From NCBI GenBank assembly GCA_015680905.1, contig CM027378.1:54461501-54525500 (forward strand): a stretch of DNA of 64,000 bases, written 5' to 3'. The translations under genes and the position numbers were made by a program. The first letter of the stretch is position 1; every line of letters begins with the position of its first letter. This document shows, piece after piece, positions 1 through 11,035 of the stretch. This DNA comes from Coptis chinensis (taxonomy: Eukaryota > Streptophyta > Magnoliopsida > Ranunculales > Ranunculaceae). The notes under the pieces are model-generated. The model was not told the origin of the DNA, searched no databases, and saw only the letters and a program-made list of their open reading frames with translations.

Positions 1-2
1 CT

Positions 3-870
3 ATGGAAATCATCTCTGAGGTACTTCAAATTCCTATTACAAACCAAGGACTACACTTTCAGGATTCACCTTTCGACAATATCAGGCATCTGATGTTTGC
101 AACTATCCTTCACAGCGAATACAACCGGAAAAACCGTATTTTTTATCAGCGATCTTTGCAAAAGAACCAATTATCTGTGATCCAATGGGTAGCTCATAAT
201 GTGCTCGGCACGTCAGACTTCCGAAATAACCAAACCCCTCCTCCATCTACTCTGGATCTTACAATGTAACTGCAATGATTTTTGCATTATTAAATTTCTC
301 TGGAACACGATTGCACGTGCCAAGAAAAAGGCAGCTCCTTTACCAACCATTGTGACACTTATCATGATACGTTGGGGTTTTTCTAGTACTTCTCCTCATA
401 CACCTCTTCGAACAACTAACATTCTTACCATTCACTCAGTATGTAGGAACGGATTCTTACCATTCACTTAGTACGTTGCAAAGAACCATGTCGGTGCAGA
501 AACCAACGAAGATTGTTTCGCTGACAACATCTTCACTGAAAATGCATTATGTAACGTATTTAATCCCATGGAAGGCCTTCGTTTAATGCAACAAGGACTG
601 ATGACATTATTCAAACGTCAGAATATTATCATCACCAGTCTTCTTGAAATTCAGGACCTGAGGACAATAAACGAAGAGGAACAACCACAATTTTTGCATA
701 GCCACAACCAATTCTTGGCAACTCACACTCTCATAATGGAGAACCATGCCGAGATTTACCAAATAGAAAGCAAAATGTTGCAACGGGCTGTTGCACGGAT
801 TGACGGCATAGAAAATCTTATAAATGGAACCCTCCCACAAAAGGATCCTCGCCATTACTTGGGCCCATGA
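3..870 (+). pseudogene. env-position ORF X of element A, broken
   Basis: Several overlapping frames together resemble the X ORFs of elements M and G. The clearest block is LLHLLWILQ followed by an aromatic, basic stretch ending in RWGF, at about 220-390. It matches the G copy at 44925-45070, which has LHLLWILQ and HWGF at the same spacing. The last part (568-870) is a polar, probably helical tail that resembles the remainder of G's X at 46559-46620. The reading is split by at least two frame changes, so no full product can be made. X belongs to the family often labelled putative plant transposon protein in Athila elements. That label is from memory and its function is unknown. Confidence 0.6.
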
Positions 871-1038
871 AACCATTTAAATTTTGCAATTTTATATTAT
901 TTGTCATTTTCTTTTTAGTTTTTAATTATAGTGAAATTTTCCTATGGTAATTTGTTTTTACTTAATTATTCTCATCATACTCTAATATTTGTTTATCCTT
1001 GTCTAAACAGGTCACATTTTTTTCACACTTCTTCTACA

Positions 1039-1920
1039 ATGGAAGCTCCAAAGATGATTCCAGAACAATCTTTCCATTCATTGCTGAATTCTCCTACATA
1101 TGGACATCTTTTCAGAGACTACATCACTCAAGTTGGTTTGAACTCTCTTATTCTACACCTGTAGCAGACATACTCCCCAGGATTGGCAACTTATTTTTAT
1201 GATCACATGGAAGATCTACCAGCTGTACAGGGTTTCCCTTTGAATGGAAACACCCGACACTCTTTTTACGAGCCAACTGTTGCTATGGCTCTAGACCTTC
1301 CTCCTCTTCAGCCAGACCTCCCCATTCAATACATGATAGAGAATGACTTTAATGACTATTCTAGGGAAGATTTTGCTGCCCGGTATGGCGATGGCATTGC
1401 CCACGTCAGTGAACTTGTCGAAGCTGGTCGATGGGCAGACTTCACTATTCCACTAGCCAGTATGACCATGAATGTTGGAACTATCATGTTATTTATTCTT
1501 CTGAATATCATGGGGGATTGGCATTTTTCCACTGCATCAAAGTCAGCTTGTAAGACATTCCATGCCTTGGCCCAGCAACATACCGCCTTTGACATTACAG
1601 ACCTAGTAATTGAGAATCTTAAGAAGGCTCGGTCTTTTCGGCAGCACTATATCACCCTGCCAGTTACAGCATGCAGGATAGTGAGGACATACTTCCCACA
1701 GTTTGCGGCCACCTTTCAGGACTGGGTAAAGGTCGACTCTATGTGTCCAACAAACAAGATAATTCGTTCTTTGCGATTTAGGACATGGCGACACCCTGCA
1801 AGGTATCTAAAGAAAGTTCGTTCTTTCCCTAATGATGATAAAATGATAGCTCATCTAGAAAATGCAAAAAAAAAAATGGAAGTGAAGCGAAGTCTGGAAA
1901 GCTATGATAGATTGGCGTGA
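1039..1920 (+). pseudogene. env-position ORF Y of element A, one in-frame stop
   Basis: One frame of about 293 codons runs from the ATG at 1039 to the TGA at 1918-1920, broken only by a TAG at 1162-1164. It starts with a MIPEQSF motif, has a YSPGL/YFYD block just after the stop, and a hydrophobic core with NVGTIM and LLNIMGDWHFS at about residues 150-180. The same core occurs in the Y ORFs of M (34245-35172) and K (55328-56113). The C-terminus is basic and lysine-rich. ORFs at this place in Athila elements are usually called env-like, but I see no signal peptide and no clear membrane anchor, so an envelope function is unsupported. A G-rich tract about 290 bp downstream marks the end of the module. 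Confidence 0.7.
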
Positions 1921-3736
1921 TGCAAATGAATGACATTTCTACAGGAACGAGGCAAGAATGGACTATCCCCCAGTTCAAGGTTGGGGCAATGTGAGTTGAT
2001 GCATGTACATATTTGTTTTACGTTTTGATGTGAAATAAATAAATAACCTAACAGTGTGCTACTCTAACAATGTGCTTCTACTTTTATGATGTATAATATA
2101 TAGTGTGTTACAATAAATTTTTGTGGAAGATGTCAGCTATATTTTTGCTCAAAGCCTCTCAGGTATACTCTTTCTTCCTCTTAACACTTTGAGGACACAG
2201 TGTCTAACTGTTTGGGGGTGGTGAGAACCTTTTGCAAAAATTAGGCATGCATAGTTGTATATAGTTTACTTGATGTCTAAATAAACGTATTTAGTGACAA
2301 ATTCTCGTTTCCCTTTCTATGATGAAAAATATTTAGAAATCTCACCCTAGCATCATAATTAGGACTTGTTCTTAGAAACTTAATTTAATATGTATACAAT
2401 AGTTTTTACATCTTTTCATGAGCATTCATGCACTGACTATCATTAAATGTACACAGCAGTAAGTTTCTGGGACCTATGGTTAGACAACTTAGTTTCCATA
2501 TCCTGTAAGAATCTAACCAAAAGCCTCAAAATATGTGATATATGAGTAATGATACAGAGGAGTAGTTCTTCCGAATAAGAGAAGTTCACACGTCTACTTA
2601 CTTGATCACTACCCAAATCCTAGGCGAGAATTTAGGCCTTCTTTGGATCGATATAACCAAAAATTCACACCTGTAAAAAAAATTTACAGCTAATCGCTCT
2701 ACTGAACCTTTCATTAATCCTTTCTACTTCACCAAAAAAATCATTACCCATCTATTAACCACAAATAAATAAGCCTACCTAGATGATGAGCATGATAAAT
2801 AGGATGAAGTGCAGAAAAATGAAGAGAAAAACCTTGTCACAAATCAAAATCAGTTACCTGTTTTCGAAGAAAAGAAAAAGAAAAAGAAAAATAGAAATAT
2901 GTTTCCAAAAATCAAAAGAAATATCAAGGTTAGAATTCCCCCCAAAAAAATCAAATCAAAAGGGAATACAAAAGCTTGAAAAATCCAAGTATGGAAACCC
3001 ATGTTAGAAGCAGGAAAGAAAATAAAGATTTTCTAGTATAAATATCTCGAAGACCTTATTCTCTCATACTTATCATTTTTGAATTTTCCATTCCAGTTTC
3101 TTCTACACTACCTCCTAAGCCCCATAACACCTAATAAAGACCTCTAGCTCAATTAGGAGTAGGATAGTGTGATAATAAGTAGTAGTTGTGACTTCTCGAC
3201 TCCTCTGACTGTCATTGAGTATGTGAGGAAATGTGTGCCCACTGCACACTAGAGATAGCAAAACTTGAGTGGAAAAATAAGAGAGAAATTGTGTTTCGAC
3301 ACATACCTGTGAGAACCTATTTAAGAACGCTATCCAAAGGATCCAGAAACGGCCTTGCTCGTACATTTCATTATAAGATCACTGCATGCATGCTCATACG
3401 TAGATGTTTTGATTATTGTATGTATATTAACTTGAAATTCGAAAGAAGTAAATCCTTGTTTCCCCCGCTAGTGAGATGTCTAGATACGAGATTAATTAAG
3501 GAAACAAGCCTTTGTTCTTCGAAGTCGTTGTAGTATAAACGAAGTTTGTGAGTATCTTCTCTGGAAAACTCTCACGAGGCTATAACTCGTCCACTAGAGA
3601 ATTCCTAGTGGTTCAAGGCCTTGTTGCATACGGTCAATGCAACCGCACTCTGCAAAATGAGATTTAGCTTAGGACAACACATTTTTGACCACTTATCATT
3701 TTAATGTCTCCTTTTTGCTTGAGGACAAGCAAAATA
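1921..3736 (+). other. 3' noncoding region of element A
   Basis: No coding region is supported here; short ORFs are A-rich and shifted between copies. The stretch is homologous to the 3' noncoding regions of J, K and L on the other strand. Shared pieces include the block around 3225-3250 (GTGTGCCCACTGCACAC, compare 54002-54020) and the block 3545-3660 about the glycine-rich TCTCACGAGGCTATAAC element (compare 53620-53700 and 63660-63740). It ends in the polypurine tract. Confidence 0.6.
2188..2226 (+). promoter_or_regulatory. internal PPT-like motif after ORF Y (element A)
   Basis: TTTGAGGACACAG is followed by GTTTGGGGGTGGTGAGAA. The same two-part motif stands directly before the 3' LTR at 3720-3752 (TTGAGGACAAGC, then GTTTGGGGGTGGTG). 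It therefore looks like a second copy of the polypurine tract, about 1.5 kb upstream of the real one. Similar copies occur in B, M and K. A role as a second priming site for plus-strand synthesis is inference. Confidence 0.45.
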
Positions 3737-3752
3737 TTGTTTGGGGGTGGTG
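3737..3752 (+). promoter_or_regulatory. polypurine tract of element A
   Basis: The G-rich run TTGTTTGGGGGTGGTG ends immediately before the LTR start TGATAAGC. This is the expected place of the plus-strand primer in an LTR retrotransposon. Confidence 0.8.
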
Positions 3753-5465
3753 TGATAAGCACCCAAAACTGTAATATTAAACCCCGAGAGACATAGCATT
3801 TTGGTCGATTATGTGTTTAATAATCATGTAATAATTATATTTTCGTACTTTTGCAGGTTTCCGCATTTAAAAGGAATATAATGATAAAACATGCATCGAA
3901 GTACGGGAATACTGGAATATTTGAAGTTTCCCACTCAACCCCAGTGAAGCCCAACAGAGCCTGACTAGAGCCGAAGTTTCCAAAAGAACAAAACCAATGC
4001 AGAACGGGTCCACATATAAAGAAGCAGCAAACTTCCGAAGCTCAAATCTGATAAATCGGGGTGCTGATGTTGGCTAGTGAACTGCCAGAGCTTAGGCGAC
4101 AAACTCTAATAAAAAGACGAAAGTTGTAAAAACGCCAAAATCGGCGCCACCACTGGACATACTAAGTGGACCCACTCTGGGGGCCCAAAAGGTATGACGA
4201 GTCAGCATAGGCAGGTGGGAAGTGATGGTTTTAATTTGGTGCCACCTCGCAATATAGAAGACACGTACCAATTCAAACCAGGTGGTTTGAATTGAAATTG
4301 GCTAAAGGACGAAACCTTAATAAGGTAAAAGACAAAATTTAAAACAGATAAAAACAAAACTTTGATTCTCAAAGTTTTGAACGTTTCAATTAGCTAACAA
4401 ACAAAAGCCAATTAAATCCTTCACGAGACATCAGCCTATATATATGAGGGGGTCACTTTTGATATTCTTCCTTCAGCATTTTCATGCTCTAGCATCCGTT
4501 TAGCAATTAGTTAGTTTTATTTCAGCACTTACATTCCGTCATTTTTATTCCAGCAGTTTAAATACTGTAAGTCAATTTACCCTTAATAATAGTCATTTCT
4601 TTTCTAGTGCAATTTCTGTCTTGCATTTATTTACTTAATGTATACAGTAAGTTTTATTATTCCCTCAATGACCATGAGCTAATCCCTCCCCCTCAGGGGG
4701 AGGGTTATGATGCTCGTGTAAGAATCCGGATTGACTATTTAATATTCTAGAATCACTACTTAGGAATTAGGCATAGATTAGACATCCGATCCCAAAATGA
4801 CTGAGACTGTACAAATTTGGAGTGCTGATGCTCCAGAATAATCTCGTACGCAACCCAAAATATCTCGCGCGCAACTCTATGGTGTCAGACAGCTCTCCAA
4901 TTTGTCCAGCTGATGTGGAATCGAGCCAGGAGCTGAAATAATACTCCAGAGATGAAATATTAGTTCAACTCCTCATGCTAGTGCGATGCGGCTCAGAGAT
5001 GTGGGCATGTGCTAGGGATCAATACTCGACGTCGTCTCCGAACATGAGATGAATTAGAGATGTAGTGATGTGGTAATATAAACTGTTAAAAAATAATTCT
5101 TGCATGAGTATGACTAACTCTCTCCCTATTTCTCTATCTTGTTTACCTACATATAAATTACCGTAGTAATTTACATTATTTGCATTACCGTTAATTTAAT
5201 TAAAACTAACTAAGAAACCTAAAATCCTACTCACCAAAAGTTGTAATTCTAGTTGTGAACATTTTTGAGCCCTAAGGTTTGGACGATCCCTTACTCGACC
5301 TATCCTACCAAATCCACGTGAGTAAGGTAACTTGACTAAAACGTACGACTATACGGACTTTGGACTTGGGACTTTGGTCTTTGGACTTGGGACTTCGGAC
5401 TGTGGACCTCGGACTTAATTAATCAAGAAAACCAATAAACGTTCGAATAAAAACATGTTTTATCA
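3753..5465 (+). repeat. 3' LTR of element A (1713 bp)
   Basis: The repeat starts TGATAAGCACCCAAAAC after the polypurine tract and ends ACATGTTTTATCA. These are the TG...CA ends seen in the other Athila-type LTRs here (TGATAAGAGCCC ... TTATCA). It contains a perfect 9-bp hairpin at 4684-4704 and, near 5350-5415, a short run of GGACTT-type repeats (TTTGGACTTGGGACTTTGG). No 5' LTR partner is in the window. Confidence 0.8.
4684..4704. repeat. perfect hairpin in LTR of element A
   Basis: CCCTCCCCC and GGGGGAGGG form a 9-bp perfect inverted repeat with a 3-base loop. The hairpin follows GAGCTAAT and precedes TTATGATG. LTRs of other elements carry a hairpin in the same local setting, for example 5516-5541 in element B and the block around 26770 in element M. 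Confidence 0.75.
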
Positions 5466-6343
5466 ATTACCATCAATAAAGATTATTCTTTTTCATAGCA
5501 TAGTATTAGGAGCTAATCTCCCTTCCATTGGGAGGGGAGATGAAACCTTTTTTCTTATATTTTAGTTTAGTTTTTCTTCTATCATGTTCTAGTATAAATC
5601 ACACATTGAGTTTCTTCTTATTCGTCGATTAATCTAACGCTCCTTGTGGGGGTTAGGAGGTCTTAGGGTAATTCATGATTGTGTAGAGCCAAATACCACA
5701 AACCCTAGATTCTTTTCTTCTAGTTTTTAGTGTTCTAGTATGATGATTTGATTATTTATGGCACCTCAATTAGTTGTATGGTTAATGCCACATGTGGATT
5801 TTCCATGACTCCTAGAGTTGTATATTGAATGCCACTTAAAGCTTAATTTGGTTAGATAGAAGATATCATTGGAGATTGAAGAAGTACTTGGTGGTAAGGT
5901 GGAAAGCACATTGAAATCCAAATATTATCATCATGGTTATGAGCATAATATTTGTAGGAATGGTGAGTTTTTATTGGTGATTTATATTAAGTATGATTGA
6001 TTAATTATTAAACTAATTCTATGATTTTGGTGGATTCATCTCTCCCAAGATACTCTCTCTCTTGATTCATATTTATATATTTAATTTAGTTTAGTTTATG
6101 CATAGTTTAAATTTAAAATCAAATCAACCATATATTCATTATTACTTAGCCACATATTTTACTTTGTACCCATTAGAATAATTTAGATTATGAATTTTTA
6201 TTATCATCAACTAATTATTTAGAGTAGGATTGATATCTTTATAGCCACTATACTAATCAATATTTAATAGGCTAAGTAAAATTTGCAAAAGAAACGTAAC
6301 ACAAACAACGACATAAATAAACATATTGTTATGTGCTTTTTCA
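5466..6343 (+). repeat. 5' LTR of element B, right part
   Basis: The stretch ends TGCTTTTTCA directly before the PBS. Positions 5550-5945 repeat at 16665-17068. An 11-bp-stem hairpin (with one T-G pair) lies at 5516-5541. The left part of the LTR is missing because element A ends at 5465. Its first bases should be like 16542-16660. Confidence 0.75.
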
Positions 6344-6344
6344 A

Positions 6345-6362
6345 TGGCGTTGCTACCGGGGA
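6345..6362 (+). promoter_or_regulatory. primer-binding site of element B
   Basis: TGGCGTTGCTACCGGGGA starts two bases after the LTR end. It is close to the TGGCGCCGTTGCCGGGGA type usual in Athila and Tat relatives, which is generally assigned to a tRNA-Asp primer (recalled, not checked). Confidence 0.8.
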
Positions 6363-7322
6363 TAAATTGATTAGGTGATAGAATATTTAATTTAGATTAT
6401 TTTAATTTAGGAATTTATATAGTATAAATTGCATATTTAGGATAATTAAATTAGATTTGTATAGTAAAAAGTATTTTCATAAAGTTTTGTGTTTGTTTGA
6501 CAGAAAAGAACAATATAGAAAACGTATTTATAAATTATGAAAAAATTCTAAACTTTTATAAAGTTGATCTGTAAGGTATCAGTAATTTACTAGAATTGTT
6601 TCAAATTTTTCATGCTTGTCTTACTTGGTTAACTAAGTTTGCAGTTTTTTAGGACCAAGGTCTCTGGAAGAACAGTCGAGAAGAAGGATCTGTAAAACTC
6701 CAAATAATACAAATTTTTTACAGGATCATCCCTGACATGTCAGGAGGCTCCAGTAAATATTTCGTGATTTTTATTTCTGTTTTACTTATTTAATCAATCG
6801 ATTGTTTACAATGTGTGCAGAAAACTTCTTTACTGGACTCTACAGGATTAAACAGTACAAAAGAGGGACTTTTCAAGTTCCGATTGCTCTGAAATTTGAC
6901 AGGCTACTTTAAGGGAGTATCAGGTAACTGCTGTAAAAATTTCAAATTTTTTGGACTTGCTTTGCTTGCTATAACAGTAAGTACTTCTCTTCCACTGTGA
7001 ATCTCCTATTAGTGGTTTCATAATTAGCATTAATAGCTTGTTTAATATAGTTTGATAATATAATTTAGTTAATTAAGTGCATATTAGTTTAGTTTATATA
7101 GCTTAATTGCCTAGTGCATGAAAACTTGGTTTCGTGATTAACCTCATAAACGTTTAATCAAAAGAGCAAATTCTTGTAACAATCTTCCAATTCTGGTTTT
7201 GGAGGAGACTACACCATCGAACTCAGGATCTGATTCTGAATCTAAGACACACACCACTAGTAGACTTAGTTACACCATCTACACAAGTAGAGAATACACT
7301 AGAGAGAGTACCATTAGCCACC
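6363..7322 (+). other. leader of element B
   Basis: This is AT-rich DNA with no gene. From about 6590 it holds loosely repeated phrases such as ACAAATTTTTTACAGGA and CTGTAAAAATTTCAAATTTT. They resemble repeated phrases in the leader of K (60090-60540). It probably represents the 5' untranslated leader of the genomic RNA. Confidence 0.5.
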
Positions 7323-8772
7323 ATGGCTGATCAAAGAACTCTTAGCACCTTGTTTCAACTACCGAACTGCATAATGATGCCCTATAATAACAATAACTAT
7401 GAGATTAAGCCCACCATTCTTAATATGTTTCCAAGATATTATGGTAAAACAAATGAAGAACTGTATAATCATATAAGTAAATTCTTGAACATATAAAGTA
7501 CTTTTAAAGCACCTCATCTTTCCCCTGAAGAAACTAGATTGAGGTTGTTCCCCTTGACTTTTGAGGGTGCCGCACTACATTGGTATAGATCCATACCCTT
7601 TAATTCTACAACTACTTGGGAGAAAATATCACAAAAATTTATAAAACAATATTACCCTTTACGTAAAACTGAAGCCATGCAATTGGCTATTTCAACCTTC
7701 AAAGGAAACCCTAATGAAAAGTTTCATAGAACATGGGATATATTTAATGATTTACTTGTTTGTTGTCCACATCATGGTTTTGACAAATTGAATATGCTAC
7801 ATTACTTTATAAAAGGTCTTTCACCTATGAATCGTCAGTTAATTGAATCAATGAATGGAGGAAGATTTACTAGTCTTTCTCCTGATGAAGCCTACACTTT
7901 TTTGCAAAATTTTTCTGAGAGTCTAAGGATTGGGCCAATAGTAGTGACCATGAGGACATGACATGTGTCGATGGGGGATGAGTTTTAAGAAACCAGGTAT
8001 GTATGATGTTAGAAATGATAGCGATCAAGAATTAAAAGCCGTACTAGTTAGCTTAACCGCAGGAATCGAAAAATTAAACAAGAAATTTGATTCATTTAAT
8101 TCTCACCCTCCAATGAATAATCAACCTCAACAAGCAATGAATGTCAATCAATTTTGTGAAAGTTGCCTTACTACAGATCATAACACCTCAGTTTTCCCTA
8201 TGTTTGTTGTTCAGGGTACTGATGATGTTTACGCCTTTAATACATTCAAAAAACCTATGCCAAATAACTTTAGTAATAACAGCTATAACCCAGATCTTAG
8301 AAATAACTCAAACAATTCATGGAGACAGAATATGCCTCCACAACAAAACCAATATGGATTTTAGGGTTATCAAGGGAACAATAGGCAACAATATATGAAT
8401 AGAGGCATAATAGTACCTTCTCCACAGTATTATGCACAACAACAACAACAACAACAACAACTAGATATGAACAGAGAATTAGCCATAGACCCCATGGCTA
8501 ATTACCAAACTAATACCACAGATGAAACCATGAAAGTTTTAGCCACCAAGACTGAGAATGAATTCAAAAGGATTGACAAAAAATTTGATGTTATGACTCA
8601 ACAAATGAACCAACAATTAAATCAGATACTAGCAAGTCTAGTAGAGAGACCCATGGGAACTTTACCAAGCCAACGTGAACAAAACCCAAAAGGTAGAAAT
8701 GTTTATCAAGTTGAAACCACCACTTCATCCGCACTCACAGAGGGAGTTAACTCGATATCTACCCTTAGGTAA
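7323..8772 (+). pseudogene. gag: gag of element B
   Basis: Gag begins at the ATG of MADQRTL and reads into the retrotransposon gag domain (RLFPLTFEGAALHWY, then FKGNPNEKFHRTWDIF, CPHHGF, FIKGL), which packages the RNA. An in-frame TAA lies at 7494-7496. A frame change occurs near 7961. The second half contains a degenerate zinc knuckle (CESC...H with the last Cys lost, near 8155-8195), a short glutamine run at about 8437-8460, and a basic, Asn-rich linker. Further stops are TAG at 8362-8364 and TAA at 8770-8772. After the TAA the same frame continues into the protease N-terminal region. The order is as in Athila gag, but the first residues are not the MxLRSG seen in F, G and M. Confidence 0.85.
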
Positions 8773-9650
8773 GGAAAGAATGTAGATAACAAAGTTGACA
8801 TACCTGATTCTGATGAAGTTGTTATAACAAATGATAAGGAAAAGCCAGTTGAAACTGAGAAAACCAAAGAGCAGGTAACCAAAAAAATTCCACCCACACC
8901 ATTCCCTTATAGGTTAAAAGTTAACAAAAGGGAAGCACAATATAATGAGATCATGAATATTTTTAAAAATCTACATATCAATATTCCTTTTCTAAGTGCA
9001 ATTAAACAAATACCTTCCTATGCCAAATTCATAAAAGACCTAGTAAAGAAGAAAACAAATATCCCAAATTAAGGACGTTCTCCTTGCACAAAGTTGTTCA
9101 TCATTTCTACAGAACGAAGCCGTAGTAAAACATAAGGACCCCGGTAGTCTTACAGTTACGTGTAGAATAGGAGAGGACTACACTAGTCAAACATTATTGG
9201 ATTTAGGTGCTAGTGTGAATTTATTACCATACTTAGTTTATAAATAGCTAGGGTTAAAAGACTTGAAACCAACAAATGTTAGACTACAGTTAGCTGATAG
9301 ATCTATTAAGATTCCATGAGGGGTAATAGAGGATGTGATTATCAAGGTCTCTGATTTTTATTACCCCGTTGATTTTATAGTTCATGAAACTTTACCTACA
9401 AATGGAACCAAATTCCTATCATCTTGGGTAGACCATTCTTAGCTACAACAGAAGCTTTAATTAATTGTAGGAATGGGAACATGTCCATCACATTCGGGAA
9501 TATGAGAGTAAATTTAAACATCTTTATATTATTTAGAAATCCTGACGATGATACAAAAAAAATGGATGATCTATGTGCAGTACACACAATAGCTAATAAA
9601 ATTTTTAGGAACACTCACTACAAAGATCCATTTTTATCATGTGTATAACA
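8773..9650 (+). pseudogene. aspartic protease of element B, broken
   Basis: The region first reads in the gag frame up to about 9072 (IPFLSAIKQIPSYAKFIKDL). After a frame change it gives the active site LLDLGASVNLLPY at about 9195-9232. Next come LQLADRSIKIP, the flap-side block DFYYPVDFIV near 9353-9381, and a GRPFLAT region around 9427-9445. The DLGAS triad is intact, but stops and frame changes before and after it make a working enzyme unlikely. The family is retropepsin, which cuts the gag polyprotein. No reverse transcriptase follows. Confidence 0.8.
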
Positions 9651-10060
9651 ATGAGGCACAAATTATAACAAGGATAGTGTTATACACCAGATTAATACAT
9701 TGCTAGATGCAACCCATCCACTAGACACTGGTCAACCTCATGCAAATATAGAAGACATTCGAGCATCTTTATATCACGTTAGTTTTAATTGTAGATTTAT
9801 CAACGATTTAATTAAGATGGTTTGCCCTCTATTAAAATGTATAGGTCTTGCATGGAAAAGAAGGAAGATAAAAAGAGTAAAAAAATTAGATTAGAAATAA
9901 GTTTTAAGTCTAGGGAATCTGACTATAAAAGACCCACAAATTTAGAAAATTAATTACCTAAGTTAGTTATGGGGTAACCTTAAAGTTTCCCCTTTTGTGT
10001 CGGCTGGCGACGTTAAACGTAGCGCTTATGGGAGGCAACCCAAGTAACTTAGATTAGATA
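9651..10060 (+). other. short tail and post-pol signature of element B
   Basis: A short basic reading (9700-9894, ending RRKIKRVKKLD) follows the protease. Then comes GGGAATCTGACTATAAAAG within 9908-9937, which is also found after the protease module of M (31505-31535) and K (56605-56634, minus strand). At about 10003-10050 is GACGTTAAAC...GCGCTTATGGGAGGCAACCC, a block usually found just after integrase in Athila and related elements (recalled). RT and integrase are therefore missing between two landmarks that are both present. Confidence 0.6.
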
Positions 10061-10334
10061 GTTAGTAGCTCATGAATAACAAAATTGAACTAATTCTTAA
10101 TTTAATTTTTTTATGCCATGCACTTAGTTGTTTTTAATTATTTAAAATATCAATAGTTTATGAATTGAGTGATTATTATTATTGTTATTATTATTATTTA
10201 GCATGAGTATTAAATCGTCATGCACTTAGAACTGTTATATTGTGCATCTTTGTTATTGTGTGCTTATATAAGGTAAAATCCTTCTTTGTTTGGAACTAGT
10301 ATTTGCCAATGTTGTGCGACCATTGAATCTGGGC
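10061..10334 (+). other. AT-rich spacer in element B
   Basis: The spacer holds AT-rich noncoding DNA with a (TTA)n-like run near 10172-10200. Nothing else is seen. Confidence 0.4.
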
Positions 10335-11035
10335 CTTCTCGGCGCGCATTCGCCTCACATGCGGCATAGATACGCGCGCCTTAGGCGCCCCCAACGCACA
10401 TCCGCTCCCCGATATGGAAAAGATATGTGCGCCTTCAACGCCCTCGATGCTCATCCCCCTGCCCCGCGACGACATATATATCGCGCGCCCGGTGCCCCGA
10501 TCGCATCTGCCCCCCATCCGGCACAGATACGCGTGCCTTTTGTGCCCCTGACGCACATCTGTCCCCCGGTATGGCACAGATACACGCACCTTCAGTGTCC
10601 CTAACACATATATCTGCCCCGTGCGCATAGAGATCGCGGCGCCTTCGGTGCCCCAATACGCAATCACCCCCCGTACGACACATATATGCGCACTTTTGGT
10701 GCCCCCGATGCGCATCCGCCAACGTACGACACAGATACGCACACCTTCGGTGCCCCTGACGTGCATCTGCCCCCCGAACGGCACAGATACACGTGCCTTC
10801 AGTGCCCCTAACACGCATCTGCCCCGCGTATGGCATAGATACGCGCGCCTGCGGTGCCCCCGATGCGCATCCACCTTTGGTACGGCACATATACGTGCAC
10901 TTTCGACTTCGCCGCCCCCTACTCATGGTTCCAGAGTACGACACAGATATGCGCACCTTTGGTGCCCCCAACGCACATCCGCCTCCCCGGGTATGACAAA
11001 TATATGCGCGCCTTCGGCGCATCCACGCCCCCCCT
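10335..11035. repeat. GC-rich degenerate minisatellite, period about 53 bp
   Basis: Roughly thirteen imperfect units share ACAGATACGCGCGCC, TTCGGTGCCCC, GACGCGCATCTG and CCCCCCGTATGG in that order. Neighbouring CACAGATAC phrases at 10522 and 10575 are 53 bp apart. The block is GC-rich and full of CpG, unlike the AT-rich surroundings. Long ORFs cross it on both strands, but they only reflect the lack of stop codons in the GC-rich units. The unit has no resemblance to the LTRs or ORFs of the elements. Confidence 0.85.

Larger units (their letters stand above)
1..5465 (+). mobile_element. Athila-like LTR retrotransposon A, 3' part (left end outside window)
   Basis: This is the 3' portion of a Ty3/gypsy element of Athila type. 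In order it holds a broken env-position ORF X, ORF Y, a long 3' noncoding region, a G-rich polypurine tract and a 3' LTR. Gag, pol and the 5' LTR would lie left of base 1. The LTR starts TGATAAGC right after the tract and ends TTTTATCA. The following bases, ATTAC at 5466-5470, are the expected right copy of a target duplication. Downstream sequence matches the middle of the LTR of element B (compare 16660-17060), so A appears to sit inside B's 5' LTR. Athila type is inferred from the resemblance of ORF Y and the LTR ends to elements M and K. Confidence 0.8.

Noticed and set aside
1039-1920. ORF Y as a true envelope protein
   Set aside because: No signal peptide, no clear transmembrane anchor near the C-terminus and no fusion-type motif can be seen, so only the position supports the env-like name.
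6345-6362. Possible tRNA gene at the TGGCGTTGCTACCGGGGA site
   Set aside because: It is only the primer-binding complement of a tRNA 3' end right after an LTR; no cloverleaf is present.
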